Shown one piece after another: positions 54,450 to 63,373 of a stretch of DNA of 64,000 nucleotides. How positions within the stretch are numbered: the stretch's first letter is position 1; every line of letters begins with the position of its first letter. Source of the stretch: Trichopria drosophilae. Its lineage: Eukaryota; Arthropoda; Insecta; Hymenoptera; Diapriidae. A program made the position numbers and the translations under genes. The notes beneath the pieces are model-generated. The model saw nothing but the letters and a program-made list of their open reading frames with translations. It made no database searches and had not been told where the DNA came from. The DNA is taken from assembly GCA_030407085.1 (NCBI GenBank), contig CM059584.1:65298001-65362000 (forward strand), read 5' to 3'.

Positions 54450-54872
54450 CTAAATTCTTAAGGGGCGGCGAAAACGGATATTATCACGTTGTGCGGCATT
54501 TTTGCTACTACTAAATATACAAGCGGGGGAGTTAATGCAGTTCTTATCAGAACTACCGCAAACTATGCAAAAATTACTGCTATCATCTCGGACTTTTCTA
54601 ACAGGGCGCACATTACGAACAGGGACGGCATTCCGAACAGTAGGGGGGCGAATTCTGGGAGCTACTTCAGCTAATGACGGAATTCGTATTAATGATTCAA
54701 TATGTAGGGGTAGTGTAGGGAATCGGCGGGTGTCAGCGTTTGTCCTACTGAGTACCGACCACGGGAGGTTATCAAATTTTATGCTCATTAAAGGCATCAA
54801 GTCAGCCGTGGGAGAATAAAACGAGGGGGCGGCTTGACGATTTGATGTTCTCCACGTAGGCGCGGTGACCGA
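54450..54872 (-). pseudogene. In-frame extension of the Gag-like frame beyond its TAA
   Basis: After the TAA the same reading frame stays open for about 140 more codons to 54,450. The extension is rich in R, V, P and S like the upstream part and carries the cluster CIVCGSSDKNCINSPAC, four to five cysteines spaced like a small metal-binding motif although not a standard CCHC knuckle. Either the TAA is a recent nonsense mutation in a protein of about 570 codons, or the stop is read through. A weaker overlapping frame exists on the + strand. Confidence 0.45.
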
Positions 54873-56174
54873 TTACGCGGCTGCTCGGTTCTCCTTCGCA
54901 TGATTGCGTTCCTTACCCGATAACGCGAGGGGAGCGATCTGAGAATCCGCGGGAGGGGGTCGGCAAATTTTCTCCTGCCGAAAAACTCTTTCTAAGTGAG
55001 CAACATCGTGCTCAGCGTTTCCTCGGCGAACCCGGCGGAACGTACTACGGGTAGGGGAGTGCGGGTAGGGTATTTGCGGAGTTCGAGGATAAGAGGTAGT
55101 AGGTAACTGACGATAGGGTTTAATTTTTATTGACTTAAAAGGGGGACTACGCGATGGAAGATATGTGGGGATAGATAGTAAGGGACAGGAGGGGTAGGGT
55201 GTTTTGGAGGGGGACCTGTCACGTGATCGAAAACTAAAATCGACCCGATCTTGTTTCGATCCTGAATCTAGAAGACCTTCTTCTGCGAGGGAAAGTGGAT
55301 CCTTATTACGAGTTCGGAACTTATCCGCACCGAATCCGGTGACAGGTGCAGTTGATTTATGAACTCGATCATGTCCGACTGTCGGGGCATTATGATCGAC
55401 GAAAGGACTATTTTCAGGGGGTTGTAAGGTGAAGTTAGTATTTAACCCGAGAGGGGAATTAAGAGGGTATTCGGGAGGGAAGTTTTTACATGATTCCAAA
55501 GGGCAAGCAATATATTGGGGGCCGGCGAAATTCATAAGTGAATTTGCCGAATCGAAAAACGAAGGGAGACCCGGGTCTGAGAAGGAGACGGAATCTCCAA
55601 ATGAGATTGGGTCCTGAAAATATGCACCTTGCATATTGGGAGATTGGGAGGGGGACGGGAAATCGAAACTTCGCGTGCGGCTATTCGATGGATCCGTTCG
55701 CGGGGGATCACTGCGAGGAGGAAACGCGATATTAAGGGATTTCTTTATTGACTCTTCGATGATGGGGCAACTTATGGCTTCCGATAGGGTGAAGGGCAGG
55801 TGATCACCACATTCATCCACCGTAGGATTCCATTCGACTTTGGTGTCGGGGAATCGATGGAGCACCGTGCGTCGCGTTAGACGGTCCCGTAGATCGTCCA
55901 TCGAACCTGAAATCATGATTTCGGCGCGATCGCAACGGTCGATCAATTCGCGAAGGTCGACGAGACTGTCGATTTCGGTTCGAATCGCGCAGAACTGCGC
56001 GGGAGTTGCTGCGCGAAACGGAGCTAAGCGAGAGGGGCAAACCATCGTGGCAGTAGCGCCAACGGATAATGACGTCGTCGTGATAGGGGAATTCTCTATA
56101 GACGTCACGACTACTAGAGTGGGGACGGCCGACGCGGGCGGCTTGGGACTGGTAATAAAGAAGGGGGCCATCAT
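54873..56174 (-). CDS. Gag-like protein of the LTR element, 433 codons
   Basis: The frame is open from 56,288 but the first ATG is at 56,174 (a second directly after it at 56,171), so the start is placed there; it ends at a TAA at 54,873-54,875. The first third contains an acidic and basic, helix-prone section (about residues 55-145 from the ATG, including DLRELIDRCDRAEIMISGSM). The rest is long, low-complexity and rich in P, S, F and R, with many SP and RSP strings. No zinc knuckle, protease or reverse transcriptase motif is present in this part. Placement as the only sizeable frame, in the right orientation and about 1.3 kb after the primer binding site, is what suggests Gag; sequence similarity to a known Gag was not recognised. 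Confidence 0.5.
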   Translation of the reverse strand: MMAPFFITSPKPPASAVPTLVVVTSIENSPITTTSLSVGATATMVCPSRLAPFRAATPAQFCAIRTEIDSLVDLRELIDRCDRAEIMISGSMDDLRDRLTRRTVLHRFPDTKVEWNPTVDECGDHLPFTLSEAISCPIIEESIKKSLNIAFPPRSDPPRTDPSNSRTRSFDFPSPSQSPNMQGAYFQDPISFGDSVSFSDPGLPSFFDSANSLMNFAGPQYIACPLESCKNFPPEYPLNSPLGLNTNFTLQPPENSPFVDHNAPTVGHDRVHKSTAPVTGFGADKFRTRNKDPLSLAEEGLLDSGSKQDRVDFSFRSRDRSPSKTPYPSCPLLSIPTYLPSRSPPFKSIKIKPYRQLPTTSYPRTPQIPYPHSPTRSTFRRVRRGNAEHDVAHLERVFRQEKICRPPPADSQIAPLALSGKERNHAKENRAAA

Positions 56175-57443
56175 GCAGATGTTGACGAGGGGGGAGAGAG
56201 AAAACAAAATTTGCACGCGAGCAAGGAAAACTAATCGGATCCTAAAATTACGACCCGTTAACCGGCACAAAATTACCGATGTACACACCGATGTTCAAAA
56301 ATATCGAAAAATCAAAATTAAATGCACGTGGCAATGGAAGGGGAGGGAAATTGCAACTTACTAAAACGAAAAAATGAAATTTGGAATTTTACTTTTAACG
56401 CGAACTGGGATTCTAAACTCGAAACCTAAAAGGAATCTGAATAAAAAAATCAAAATCGGAAACTGAAATTAATGACCGTAATTCCGGAATTCCGAAAACG
56501 CAACGGAAAACTGCGCGTAACCGAAATCACTTTTCGAAAAACAATCGAACTTTCGCAACGACAAGTCCGCAGGTCGCTTCACTCGGAACGAATTTTAATT
56601 TAATCGCGTTACCGCACTGACACCTGTGGACTTAAGTAATATAAATGGATTAATTAGCATCAATATCATAAATTAATTAAATTTATAGCCTGTGAAAAGC
56701 CATTAATCAAATATTCTCTAATTGGGATATCGCAATCCTTAACGCCTTATTATTACGTAACGTGGTCAGGGGGGAAGGGGGAGGGATAAGTAAGCCTGTC
56801 GTTAGAATTAATTTCTGAAAATCGGGAGAAAATCAAATCAAGATAAATTTGCAACAATATCTCAAACCGAAATTCAAAATACAAAGGTTCAAAAAAAATT
56901 TTAACTAAGACTCGAACGAAAATTAGAATTTAAATCCTGTAGTTAACAAGGATAATTAAATTTAAAAATAGAACGTTAATTCTATTCTTGTTCGATATTT
57001 ACAAATGGACTTTGGGGAGGGTGAAGGGCGGCGAACGTAATCACAACAACTTGACGTTGCAGTTGATTTGATTTCAAACTGCAACCGTCAATTTCAACGG
57101 TGACTGACCAACGTACTTTTTTGAAAAAAAAGGTCAACCGTTAAGTTAAAACTGTTGATTGGTGAATCAACAATTTTTTTATTTTTCTGGAGTATTTTGG
57201 AATACTGGAAAAAAGGATGAGAGGTCTGAGAGGGAGGGCAGGAACAAAGGGAACAAAATAATTCAATATATTTTAATATACTTAAATCTAACAACTTAAC
57301 TCTAAGCATTCAAAGGGAGAAACTCGACATTACCTATCGTCTGAATTTGAAAATATCGGAAACGACACTCACGCGATAACCGGCGAATTTTCCCGAAAAC
57401 AAACTTCTCAAATTAGTATTTTTGGGAAATCTTATTTGATTTT
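56175..57443 (-). other. Leader region between primer binding site and Gag-like frame
   Basis: About 1.25 kb of AT-rich non-coding sequence. It holds a hairpin with a perfect 8-bp stem TTGCAGTT/AACTGCAA (57,057-57,064 and 57,077-57,084) and a 12-base loop. By position it could serve RNA packaging or dimerisation; that is inference. No coding frame supported. Confidence 0.45.
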
Positions 57444-57459
57444 CCCACCAGGGATGCCA
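57444..57459 (-). other. Primer binding site of the LTR element
   Basis: Two bases inside the 5' LTR the minus strand reads TGGCATCCCTGGTGGG. The TGG start pairs with the universal CCA end of tRNA, and the distance from the LTR is typical. I could not assign the tRNA from memory. This is the main evidence for the element's orientation. Confidence 0.6.
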
Positions 57460-57461
57460 TT

Positions 57462-57551
57462 TGTAACCCTTTTCCGGATTGGAAAAGGGCTGAACAAAAA
57501 TTTATTACCATATACGCAACTCTAAATATGGTTCCCACGAGGGATGCCAAT
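57462..57551 (-). repeat. 90-bp duplicated U5 end plus primer-binding-site-like copy inside the LTR
   Basis: Inside the LTR, 90 bp from its edge (57,552, and 51,560 in the other copy), the sequence TGTAACCC appears again, preceded by GGGATGCCAAT. On the minus strand both the true boundary and the internal one read GGGTTACA, two bases, then TGGCATCCCT. The flanking hairpin-like sequence is also repeated in diverged form. Both LTRs share the structure, so it is older than this insertion. I infer that an earlier LTR end with its primer binding site was absorbed into the LTR. Confidence 0.8.
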
Positions 57552-59145
57552 TGTAACCCGAATTTTCGGATGGGAAAAAGGGGTTGTATAAGAATTCAAA
57601 CTCCAAAATTTACGAAATCAAAATATCAATATATTTCTCAAAATAGAGGGACTGTACATGAATCTTGGGGCGCGACAAGAAAACGGACGGCGGAAAATAT
57701 GTAAAGGGCGACAAGTTCGGAAATCACGCAAAGGGAAAATTGCTTGTGAAATGACCGGAAATCGCGGAGGGGTACAAAAAGGATCGGGGCTGCGGTACTT
57801 ACGGGAGATGAATTGTCCAAATCTGTATGGTCCACAGGGCTTCACCACCTGGAACACTCACACACACTATTTAGGGGCTGCACGCAAACAAATGGGGATT
57901 CGCAACAATTTTCGCGAACAATTTTTGGGGGACCGCACTTTGGAAATCGCTTTGCTTTGGAGATCGGAAACGCTCTTATAATAATACCGCACGCTTGTAG
58001 ATCGCCGGACGGAATGTGTCGATGTTCTCCACGAAATCCTCGAGGTTCTTGCCCACGGGCACGGTGTTGCCAATTTTCCATCGGCGTAGAGCATCATGGG
58101 TAAGGAGGACAAGGAAGACAATACCAGACGGGCATGCTGCCGGAAAAGGACAGCGATACCGGACGAAAGTAGGAAAGGTGTGGCGGCTGTATAAAGAAGG
58201 GGGGGGGGGTGATGTGACGTAACAAGACTTGTCGTCATAAGGAGATAAGGAGAGGGTAATTACATTTCCTAATAACTAAGAAAGAGAGAGAGCATATGGA
58301 AACGTCTCAAAGCGACGAAGCGGGACGGCGGAGATTTCCGTGTCCTGGAGAGAGACGGACGGGATATCGTCTCTTATTGTAAAAACTCCTGGTGTAGCCA
58401 GCGAAGAATGCGGCATAAGGTCTGCCGCTGAGTTTTGCCGAGGGACGACTGTCAACTCGGGCACGAAATGGTGGCGGCAACCAAAGTCGCCGAACATGCA
58501 TGGATGCATGTAAGAAAAGAGGGGTAGGGAGTGAGGCGGACGCAGCGAAGGCTGCATGAGTCCGACGAAGAAAGACGAGTGTTGGTGGGGGCTGCGCAAC
58601 ACAGGCGAGCCAAGGGGAGGGAATCGGCGCGCGGGCGCGCGGCACGTAACGTCCATTTGATGTTCGAAGTCTTTGGACGGCTGACGGATGCGTAGCCGTG
58701 GTGGGGAGAGGAAACGAAAATCGGAACCGGACTCTCGCGTGTCGCGGCTGCGACGAAGTCGTGGTGAGGCCGTTGCATGGAAAGATCCAGCGGGGAAAGG
58801 GGGGAGAGTTCGTAACGAACGAAGCGAACGGCTGTTCATTCGTGAAAACGACGAACTATGGAGCGCCGAAGGGGCGACAGAGGGGGAAGGGGACTCATAC
58901 ATCAAGTGTGTGACGAAAATATTCGTGCACAACAGATGCTTTTACGAGCAATCGGTGATTCCGTGCAATTGCTCGGATTGCAATTGACGGACAGCTAATG
59001 GGAGGTGGGAGGAAATAACGCAGGTAATATGTAAAGGAAAGCATAGGAATTGGGATGGCAAAATCGAAGATGATGCCCTAGCCTCAGGGTTTTTATCCGC
59101 GTGACCTTGAATTGACAAGAGGTCACCGATTTTGCCACTGCGCGG

Positions 59146-59267
59146 CTTTATTGGGATTTTCCCGTTGTCCGTGTATTGGTAAAGCAGGTATCTTCTTGAC
59201 CTCTTGCCTGGTCACACTGAATCACCAGCTCGGAAGTTTTTTATGGCGGAAACTTATAATTTAAATA
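59146..59267 (-). promoter_or_regulatory. Candidate LTR promoter and polyadenylation signal
   Basis: On the minus strand TATTTAAA and TTATAA lie at 59,267-59,254 and an ATAAAAAA string at 59,244-59,237, followed by the initiator TCAGTG (59,220-59,215) and then AATAAAG (59,152-59,146). This would give a U3 of only about 85 bp, an R of about 80-95 bp and a U5 of more than 1.6 kb. Spacing of the TATA-like strings is not ideal, so exact start is uncertain. Confidence 0.4.
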
Positions 59268-59344
59268 GGGTGGGGGTAAGATCTGTAACGTATTTCGTTA
59301 CACTTTAAGGATTAAAACAAATTTATTACATTTTTAACTTAATT

Positions 59345-60252
59345 TTATAATTCTTCATTTATCATTTCAAATTTAGTTATTTTAGTAGTTGGGTTAGGTA
59401 TATCATATATAGGTTCCTGTCTTGAATCTTCTTCAGTAGGAGTTAGAATGAATTTGATGTTATCAAAGTTGATTTTCGTTTTATTGTTGGATATTGGTTC
59501 ATCTTGTTTTGAACCTGTATGTGCCATTATTTCGATATCGTCTTGACTAAATTTTACATACGTGTTTTGTTGGTTTGTAGGTTTGTTTTTATTTTGTTTA
59601 TATAATTTTACTATTATAATAGTTAGTAGTATGGTAACGATAAGGCAGTAAATCCCAGCAACTATTAGTGCTTGTGATGGTAAGTTTTCCACTGTTGGTG
59701 TATCGTTGTTATTTGGTTTCATACTTTCGATTATTGTATGGTTATCGCTATTTTGTGTTATTTCTGTAGTTGGTTCTATTTTGGGACATGGTGTCGTTGT
59801 GGTAATTATTGTATCCCAAAAGCTGCCTTTATAGTCGTCGGAGCATGTTCCATTCACGAGGCATTCTTGTCCGTTATATAGTATTACGTTATTATTTTCT
59901 AATAGTGTTTCATATTCTGTTATTATTGCTGTTATTAGGTAGTTTGTTATTTCTGTGTTAACTCCATCATCTTTGCAGTCTTCGAATGTCGTCAGTTCTT
60001 TTTCTGCATATTTGTCTATTTCTAAATCGTTGATTTCTACTCCAAGAAGTTGTATTTTGCGAGTCTTGTGCATATTTTTACAATATTCTACTGAGATATT
60101 AACTTTTTATCGTCTTCTACTATTTATTTTCTGTCACATGAGTCTATTGTTTTCATAAATTTCACTTCACAACTTTTTACAAGTATCGTTTCGCCTTTGA
60201 TTCTTACTCCTAAGGTTATGAGTAGTAAGTAATGTAAAAGTGTGGTATTCAT
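59345..60252 (-). pseudogene. Viral-type single-pass membrane protein, nearly intact
   Basis: Opens with an ATG at 60,252 whose first 20 residues (MNTTLLHYLLLITLGVRIKG) look like a signal peptide. After 42 codons a TAA interrupts, a one-base shift follows within about 50 bases, and then 242 codons run open from an ATG at 60,073 to 59,345. That open part has a cysteine-containing outer region with FWDT, a T-rich stalk, one membrane helix (about residues 134-156), and a long hydrophilic tail with YVKF and EPIYDIP, tyrosine-containing strings of the trafficking-signal kind. It lies directly downstream of, and on the same strand as, the larger glycoprotein remnant, and probably arrived with it. 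No exact family recognised. Long survival of the 242-codon frame is notable. Confidence 0.6.
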
Positions 60253-60274
60253 TGTTGTTTTTTTTTGTTGATTA

Positions 60275-60290
60275 CTGTAGATAGAAAGGA
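60275..60290 (-). promoter_or_regulatory. Possible 3' splice site before the small glycoprotein gene
   Basis: The minus strand reads TTCCTTTCTATCTACAG ending at 60,275, a pyrimidine-rich tract plus CAG, only 22 bases before the ATG at 60,252. This is where a spliced envelope-type mRNA would be joined. Candidate only. Confidence 0.3.
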
Positions 60291-60336
60291 ATTTTTGTAG
60301 TAAATATATAAAAAAAATTAAATAAGGAATATATTA

Positions 60337-61168
60337 TTATTTTTTTAATGTAAATGCTTTGATTTCTCTATTAGGAAATTGGTTTTTTACGTTTAATTCC
60401 GTCGGTTCGTTTTGAATTTCTATGGTTTCTTTGTGTAGGTCTGGGTATATTTGATTGTTTTCGACATTTTTAGTGTCTTGTGATAGGTGTAAATTAGGTA
60501 TTTCGTTTTATTTAATTTTTATTTCTTGAAGCTCGATTTGGGGAATTTGTTGGTAGTTTGTATCATTGTTATTGTTTTTGTTATTGTGTTTCTTTGATAA
60601 GTGTAGTAGAAGATGAGTTACAGAATCCCAAATAGCTCCTAATAAAAAGATTGACCATCCATAAGCATTATGTAGTGCGTAGCCATGGATTGCTGTGTCT
60701 ATTATAGATTTTATTATTTTTACTATTACAAATATTCCCATTATACCAGCTGTTGTTGATCCGAATATTACAAACTTTTGCCAAGTTTTGTTCCATGCTG
60801 ATTTTCCCTATGGAGTTTTCGTCTAATAAGTTTGTTACTGATGTACCTTGATAGTTTGTTTGTTGTCCTGTTAAACGTCTTGCTACAGTATTGAGGAGTG
60901 CTGGTTTTTCGGCGGGGAACATTATATGTTCTTTTAGTTTCTTGAGGTCTTCTTGGCTGTAGATTCCATTTGTGGCTAAATTCTAAGGGTTTATATATGT
61001 CCAAGTTTGTTTAGTTGGAGGTTTTAATTGTTCTGGGGCTGATGCCTGAACTGGATTTTATAGGAGTTTGTACCAAATATTATTAACTGAATACATTGGT
61101 GGCACTAGGCTATTGCATGTTATTTGATTTCCTTTATTGATAATTATTCTTGTCTTGGGTGTCATATA
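60337..61168 (-). pseudogene. Chuvirus-like glycoprotein remnant, C-terminal part
   Basis: Membrane fusion glycoprotein of a negative-strand RNA virus (Jingchuvirales-like), here a fossil. Conserved pieces are spread over frames: a region with MFPAEKPALLN, then a W-x3-F-x2-FG stretch, a hydrophobic membrane segment (MGIFVIVKIIKSIID), GYALHNAYGWS and a hydrophilic N-rich tail. Breaks: a stop near 61,055, frame changes near 60,985 and 60,790, and a TAA at 60,508 after which the tail frame runs on to a stop at 60,337. The family assignment rests on pattern memory of chuvirus glycoproteins; other envelope proteins captured by insect BEL/Pao retroelements are related and possible. Confidence 0.6.
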
Positions 61169-61450
61169 CAGTCGAGCCTCCGTATTATGGACTTCCCTCT
61201 TATGGACTATCTGTTTTATGGACTTTTTTCTCCCCCAATTATGGACTTTTCCCTCTGTCGCTGTTTATCGCCTTCCCCCACTTTTGTGCTTACACACTTA
61301 TACATACATACAATACATATATACATGTGCCGCCTTTCACTCGTACTTGTAGCGAAAGGCGACGAAGTAGGGGAAGCGCTCTCTCCCCTTCATTGACCAT
61401 ATTCGGGATCGGAGCATTCCCGACGAGTCCATGATACGGAGGCTCGACTG
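61169..61450. mobile_element. 282-bp MITE of the pogo/Tc1-mariner type
   Basis: Ends are inverted repeats matching at 24 of 25 bases (CAGTCGAGCCTCCGTAT and onward), flanked by TA on both sides (61,167-61,168 and 61,451-61,452), the target duplication of this superfamily. TTATGGACT or a one-base variant occurs four times in the left third, possible binding sites for the transposase that moved it. No transposase frame. It sits inside the glycoprotein remnant. Confidence 0.9.
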
Positions 61451-61452
61451 TA

Positions 61453-61844
61453 CATTTCTTTTTCGATGTATGTAATTGGTAAGTGAGAGTAACATTCTTC
61501 CGTTCTTCTAATTTTTACCTCGACTGGGATACATTTCATTATAGATGCTGCTTCTCCTGCTGCTACTGCCATGTATCCAGGGCCTTTCATGATATTGCAA
61601 GCAAATTCATCTGGGGCATGTGTTGCTAGTGATAGAGCGTTGTGAAGTACTTCTTTTTCTAAGGCATCTGTACCAGCATGTCATAGTAAAGTTGTTTTAT
61701 CTGATGCCTTACGTGTCTTTCTACATAAACAAACTTGGAATTTACATATGAGACTATATCGAGGTTCCATGTTTTTATGGGGCGTTTCTTGAAGTCTCCG
61801 TTATTTTGTGATTCAAATATTATCCGTTTAGGATGTTCTGTAAG
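61453..61844 (-). pseudogene. Chuvirus-like glycoprotein remnant, middle part
   Basis: Coding similarity continues between the MITE and the foldback element on the same strand. The upstream piece (61,844-61,659) holds KRIIFESQN and ends at a stop; after a frame change near 61,680 the downstream piece (to 61,453) carries GPGYMAVAAGEAASIM and cysteines typical of an outer domain. The frame enters the MITE directly, which adds a short run of foreign codons. Confidence 0.6.
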
Positions 61845-62280
61845 ATTTATGGACACTTCATCGTAGCCTATTTCATCGTATCCCACTTCATAGTCTTCCG
61901 TTTCATCATCTGGACACTTCATCGTCTACGACACTTCATCGTCTGGACACTTCATCGTCTGGGACATTTCATCGTCCGGGACACTTCATCGTCCGGGACA
62001 TTTCAGCGCGCTCCATACTTTCTTGTGTTATGAGCTTTTCTACGTGCACCAGGTGTTCAGGCTCGCCGATTACGGGGTCTAGATGGTGCGCTCCGTAGCT
62101 TTTTATGATATTAGCTATTCTACGTGCACTGGGTATTTAGGGTCGACGATTACGTGGTCTAGATAGTGCGCTCCGTAGCTTTTTATGTTATTAGCTCAAA
62201 TACGTGCACCAGGTGTTCAGGATCAACGATTACGGGGTCTAGGTGGTGCGCTCTGTAGCTTTTTATGTTATTAGCTATTC
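61845..62280. repeat. Left inverted repeat of the foldback-like element
   Basis: Outer part (61,851-62,010): about ten short units built on GGACACTTCATCGTC, 14-16 bp long. Inner part: three 80-bp units starting TACGTGCAC at 62,041, 62,121 and 62,201. Confidence 0.9.
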
Positions 62281-62834
62281 TATATAATTTCTCGGAAAAA
62301 ATTTCCCTGGAAAAAATTTCCCCATAGGGAACGGATCCACCGCTGACCCTATGTCATGGGGGGAGGGCTCCGCCCTCCATACCCCCTTCTTATACTAACT
62401 GAACGTAACTAACCCCCTCAGGGTGTTGTAAGGTTTACGAACCCACGTACGACTCGGAGAACTTGGATCCACCGTTGTCCCTATGTCCTGGGGGGCTCCG
62501 CCCCCCAGACCCCCCCTTTTTATAATTACCTAACCTCGAACCAATAGATGTGAGTAAACCCACGTGAAAAATGCATCCCTCCGGATATACCATGAAATGG
62601 TTAATTGATTGTATGCACAATTTTTTTTCCAATGGAGGGCAATAAGTAGAGGAGGTTAGATCATAGAGCAGGGGGTAGTAGGTACAACCCGGTTGGGTTT
62701 GGTCGACTTTCCCCTACTTATTGCACGGTTCGGTTCACTTAGTACAAGAATGGGGTCTAGGGGGCAGAGTTTCCCCATGACATAGGGACAACGGCGGATT
62801 CAAGCTCTACGAGTCCATATATACCTGCGATTCC
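62281..62834. other. Core of the foldback-like element
   Basis: Two copies of the self-complementary GGAAAAAATTTCC (62,294-62,306 and 62,309-62,321), a GATCCACCG...CCCTATGTC module present twice directly (near 62,335 and 62,466) and once inverted (near 62,780), and an inner inverted pair GCAATAAGTAG/CTACTTATTGC (62,639-62,649 and 62,714-62,724). A strong hairpin CTGGGGGG/CCCCCCAG with loop CTCCG is at 62,488-62,508. No coding frame supported. Confidence 0.75.
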
Positions 62835-63363
62835 CTGGTGCACGTATTTGCACTAATAACATAAAAAGCTACGGAGCGCACTACCTAGATCCCGTAATCG
62901 GCGACCCTGAACACCTGGTGCTCGTATTTGAGCCAATAACATAAAAAGCAACGTAGCGCACCACCTCGACCCCGTAATCGGTGACCCCGAACACCTGGTG
63001 CACGTATTTGAGCTAATAACATAAAAAGCTACGGAGCGCACTATCTAGACCACGTAATCGTCGACCCTAAATACCCAGTGCACGTAGAATAGCTAATATC
63101 ATAAATAGCTACGGAGCGCACTACCTAGACCCCGTAATCGGCGAGCCTGAACACCTGGTGCACGTAGAAAAGCTCATAACACAAGAAAGTATGGAGCGCG
63201 CTGAAATGTCCCCGACGATGAAGTGTCCCGGGCGATGAAATGTCCCAGACGATGAAGTGTCCAGACGATGAAGTGTCGTAGACGATGAAGTGTCCAGACG
63301 ATGAAACGGAAGACTATGAAGTGGGGGACAATGAAATAGGCTACGATTAAGTGTACTGGTACC
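62835..63363. repeat. Right inverted repeat of the foldback-like element
   Basis: Inverted copy of the left repeat. On the minus strand it has four full 80-bp units (boundaries at about 63,166, 63,086, 63,006, 62,926 and 62,847) plus the start of a fifth, then the short GATGAAGTGTCC-type units at 63,197-63,355. One unit more than the left side. Confidence 0.9.
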
Positions 63364-63373
63364 GTTCTGTAAG

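Larger units (their letters stand above)
51470..59302 (-). mobile_element. Complete non-autonomous LTR retrotransposon, 7.8 kb, Gag-only
   Basis: Two long direct repeats (51,470-53,352 and 57,462-59,302), each starting TGTAAC and ending GTTACA, bound a 4.1-kb interior. CTTT occurs directly outside both ends (51,466-51,469 and 59,303-59,306), a 4-bp target duplication as left by insect Ty3/Gypsy-type integrases. The element reads on the minus strand: a primer binding site starting TGG lies 2 bases inside the right-hand LTR and the only sizeable frame inside is on that strand. No protease, reverse transcriptase, RNase H or integrase is visible, so movement would depend on another element. The LTRs differ at only a handful of single bases plus one block, so insertion was recent. 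Confidence 0.9.
57462..59302 (-). repeat. 5' LTR of the LTR element (1,841 bp)
   Basis: Near-identical partner of the repeat at 51,470. In the minus-strand reading it would carry the promoter close to its start (59,302 side) and end at 57,462 with GGGTTACA beside the primer binding site. A perfect hairpin (CCCTTTTCC, loop GGATT, GGAAAAGGG) lies directly at this inner end. Confidence 0.95.
61845..63363. mobile_element. Foldback-like element with long modular inverted repeats, 1,519 bp
   Basis: Long inverted repeats at both ends (about 436 and 529 bp) are built from two kinds of tandem subunit and enclose about 550 bp of GC-rich, repeat-filled core. GTTCTGTAAG flanks both ends exactly (61,835-61,844 and 63,364-63,373), a 10-bp target duplication (9 bp would be classic for Foldback and Mutator-like elements). 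The glycoprotein coding sequence on either side is continuous across the site apart from the duplication, confirming insertion. No transposase frame, so non-autonomous. The outermost 10-12 bases of the two ends do not match well. Confidence 0.88.

Noticed and set aside
55840..56364. 174-codon plus-strand frame inside the LTR element
   Set aside because: Antisense shadow of the longer Gag-like frame, which also agrees with the primer binding site in orientation.
58276..58932. 218-codon minus-strand frame in the right LTR
   Set aside because: It lies in the GC-rich U5, competes with frames in other phases on both strands, and is broken in the other LTR by the block difference.
61833..62033. 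66-codon HFIV-rich frame
   Set aside because: Translation of the short outer repeat of the foldback-like element.
62853..63041. 62-codon frame in the foldback arm
   Set aside because: Translation of the 80-bp tandem units; the protein itself repeats with the unit.
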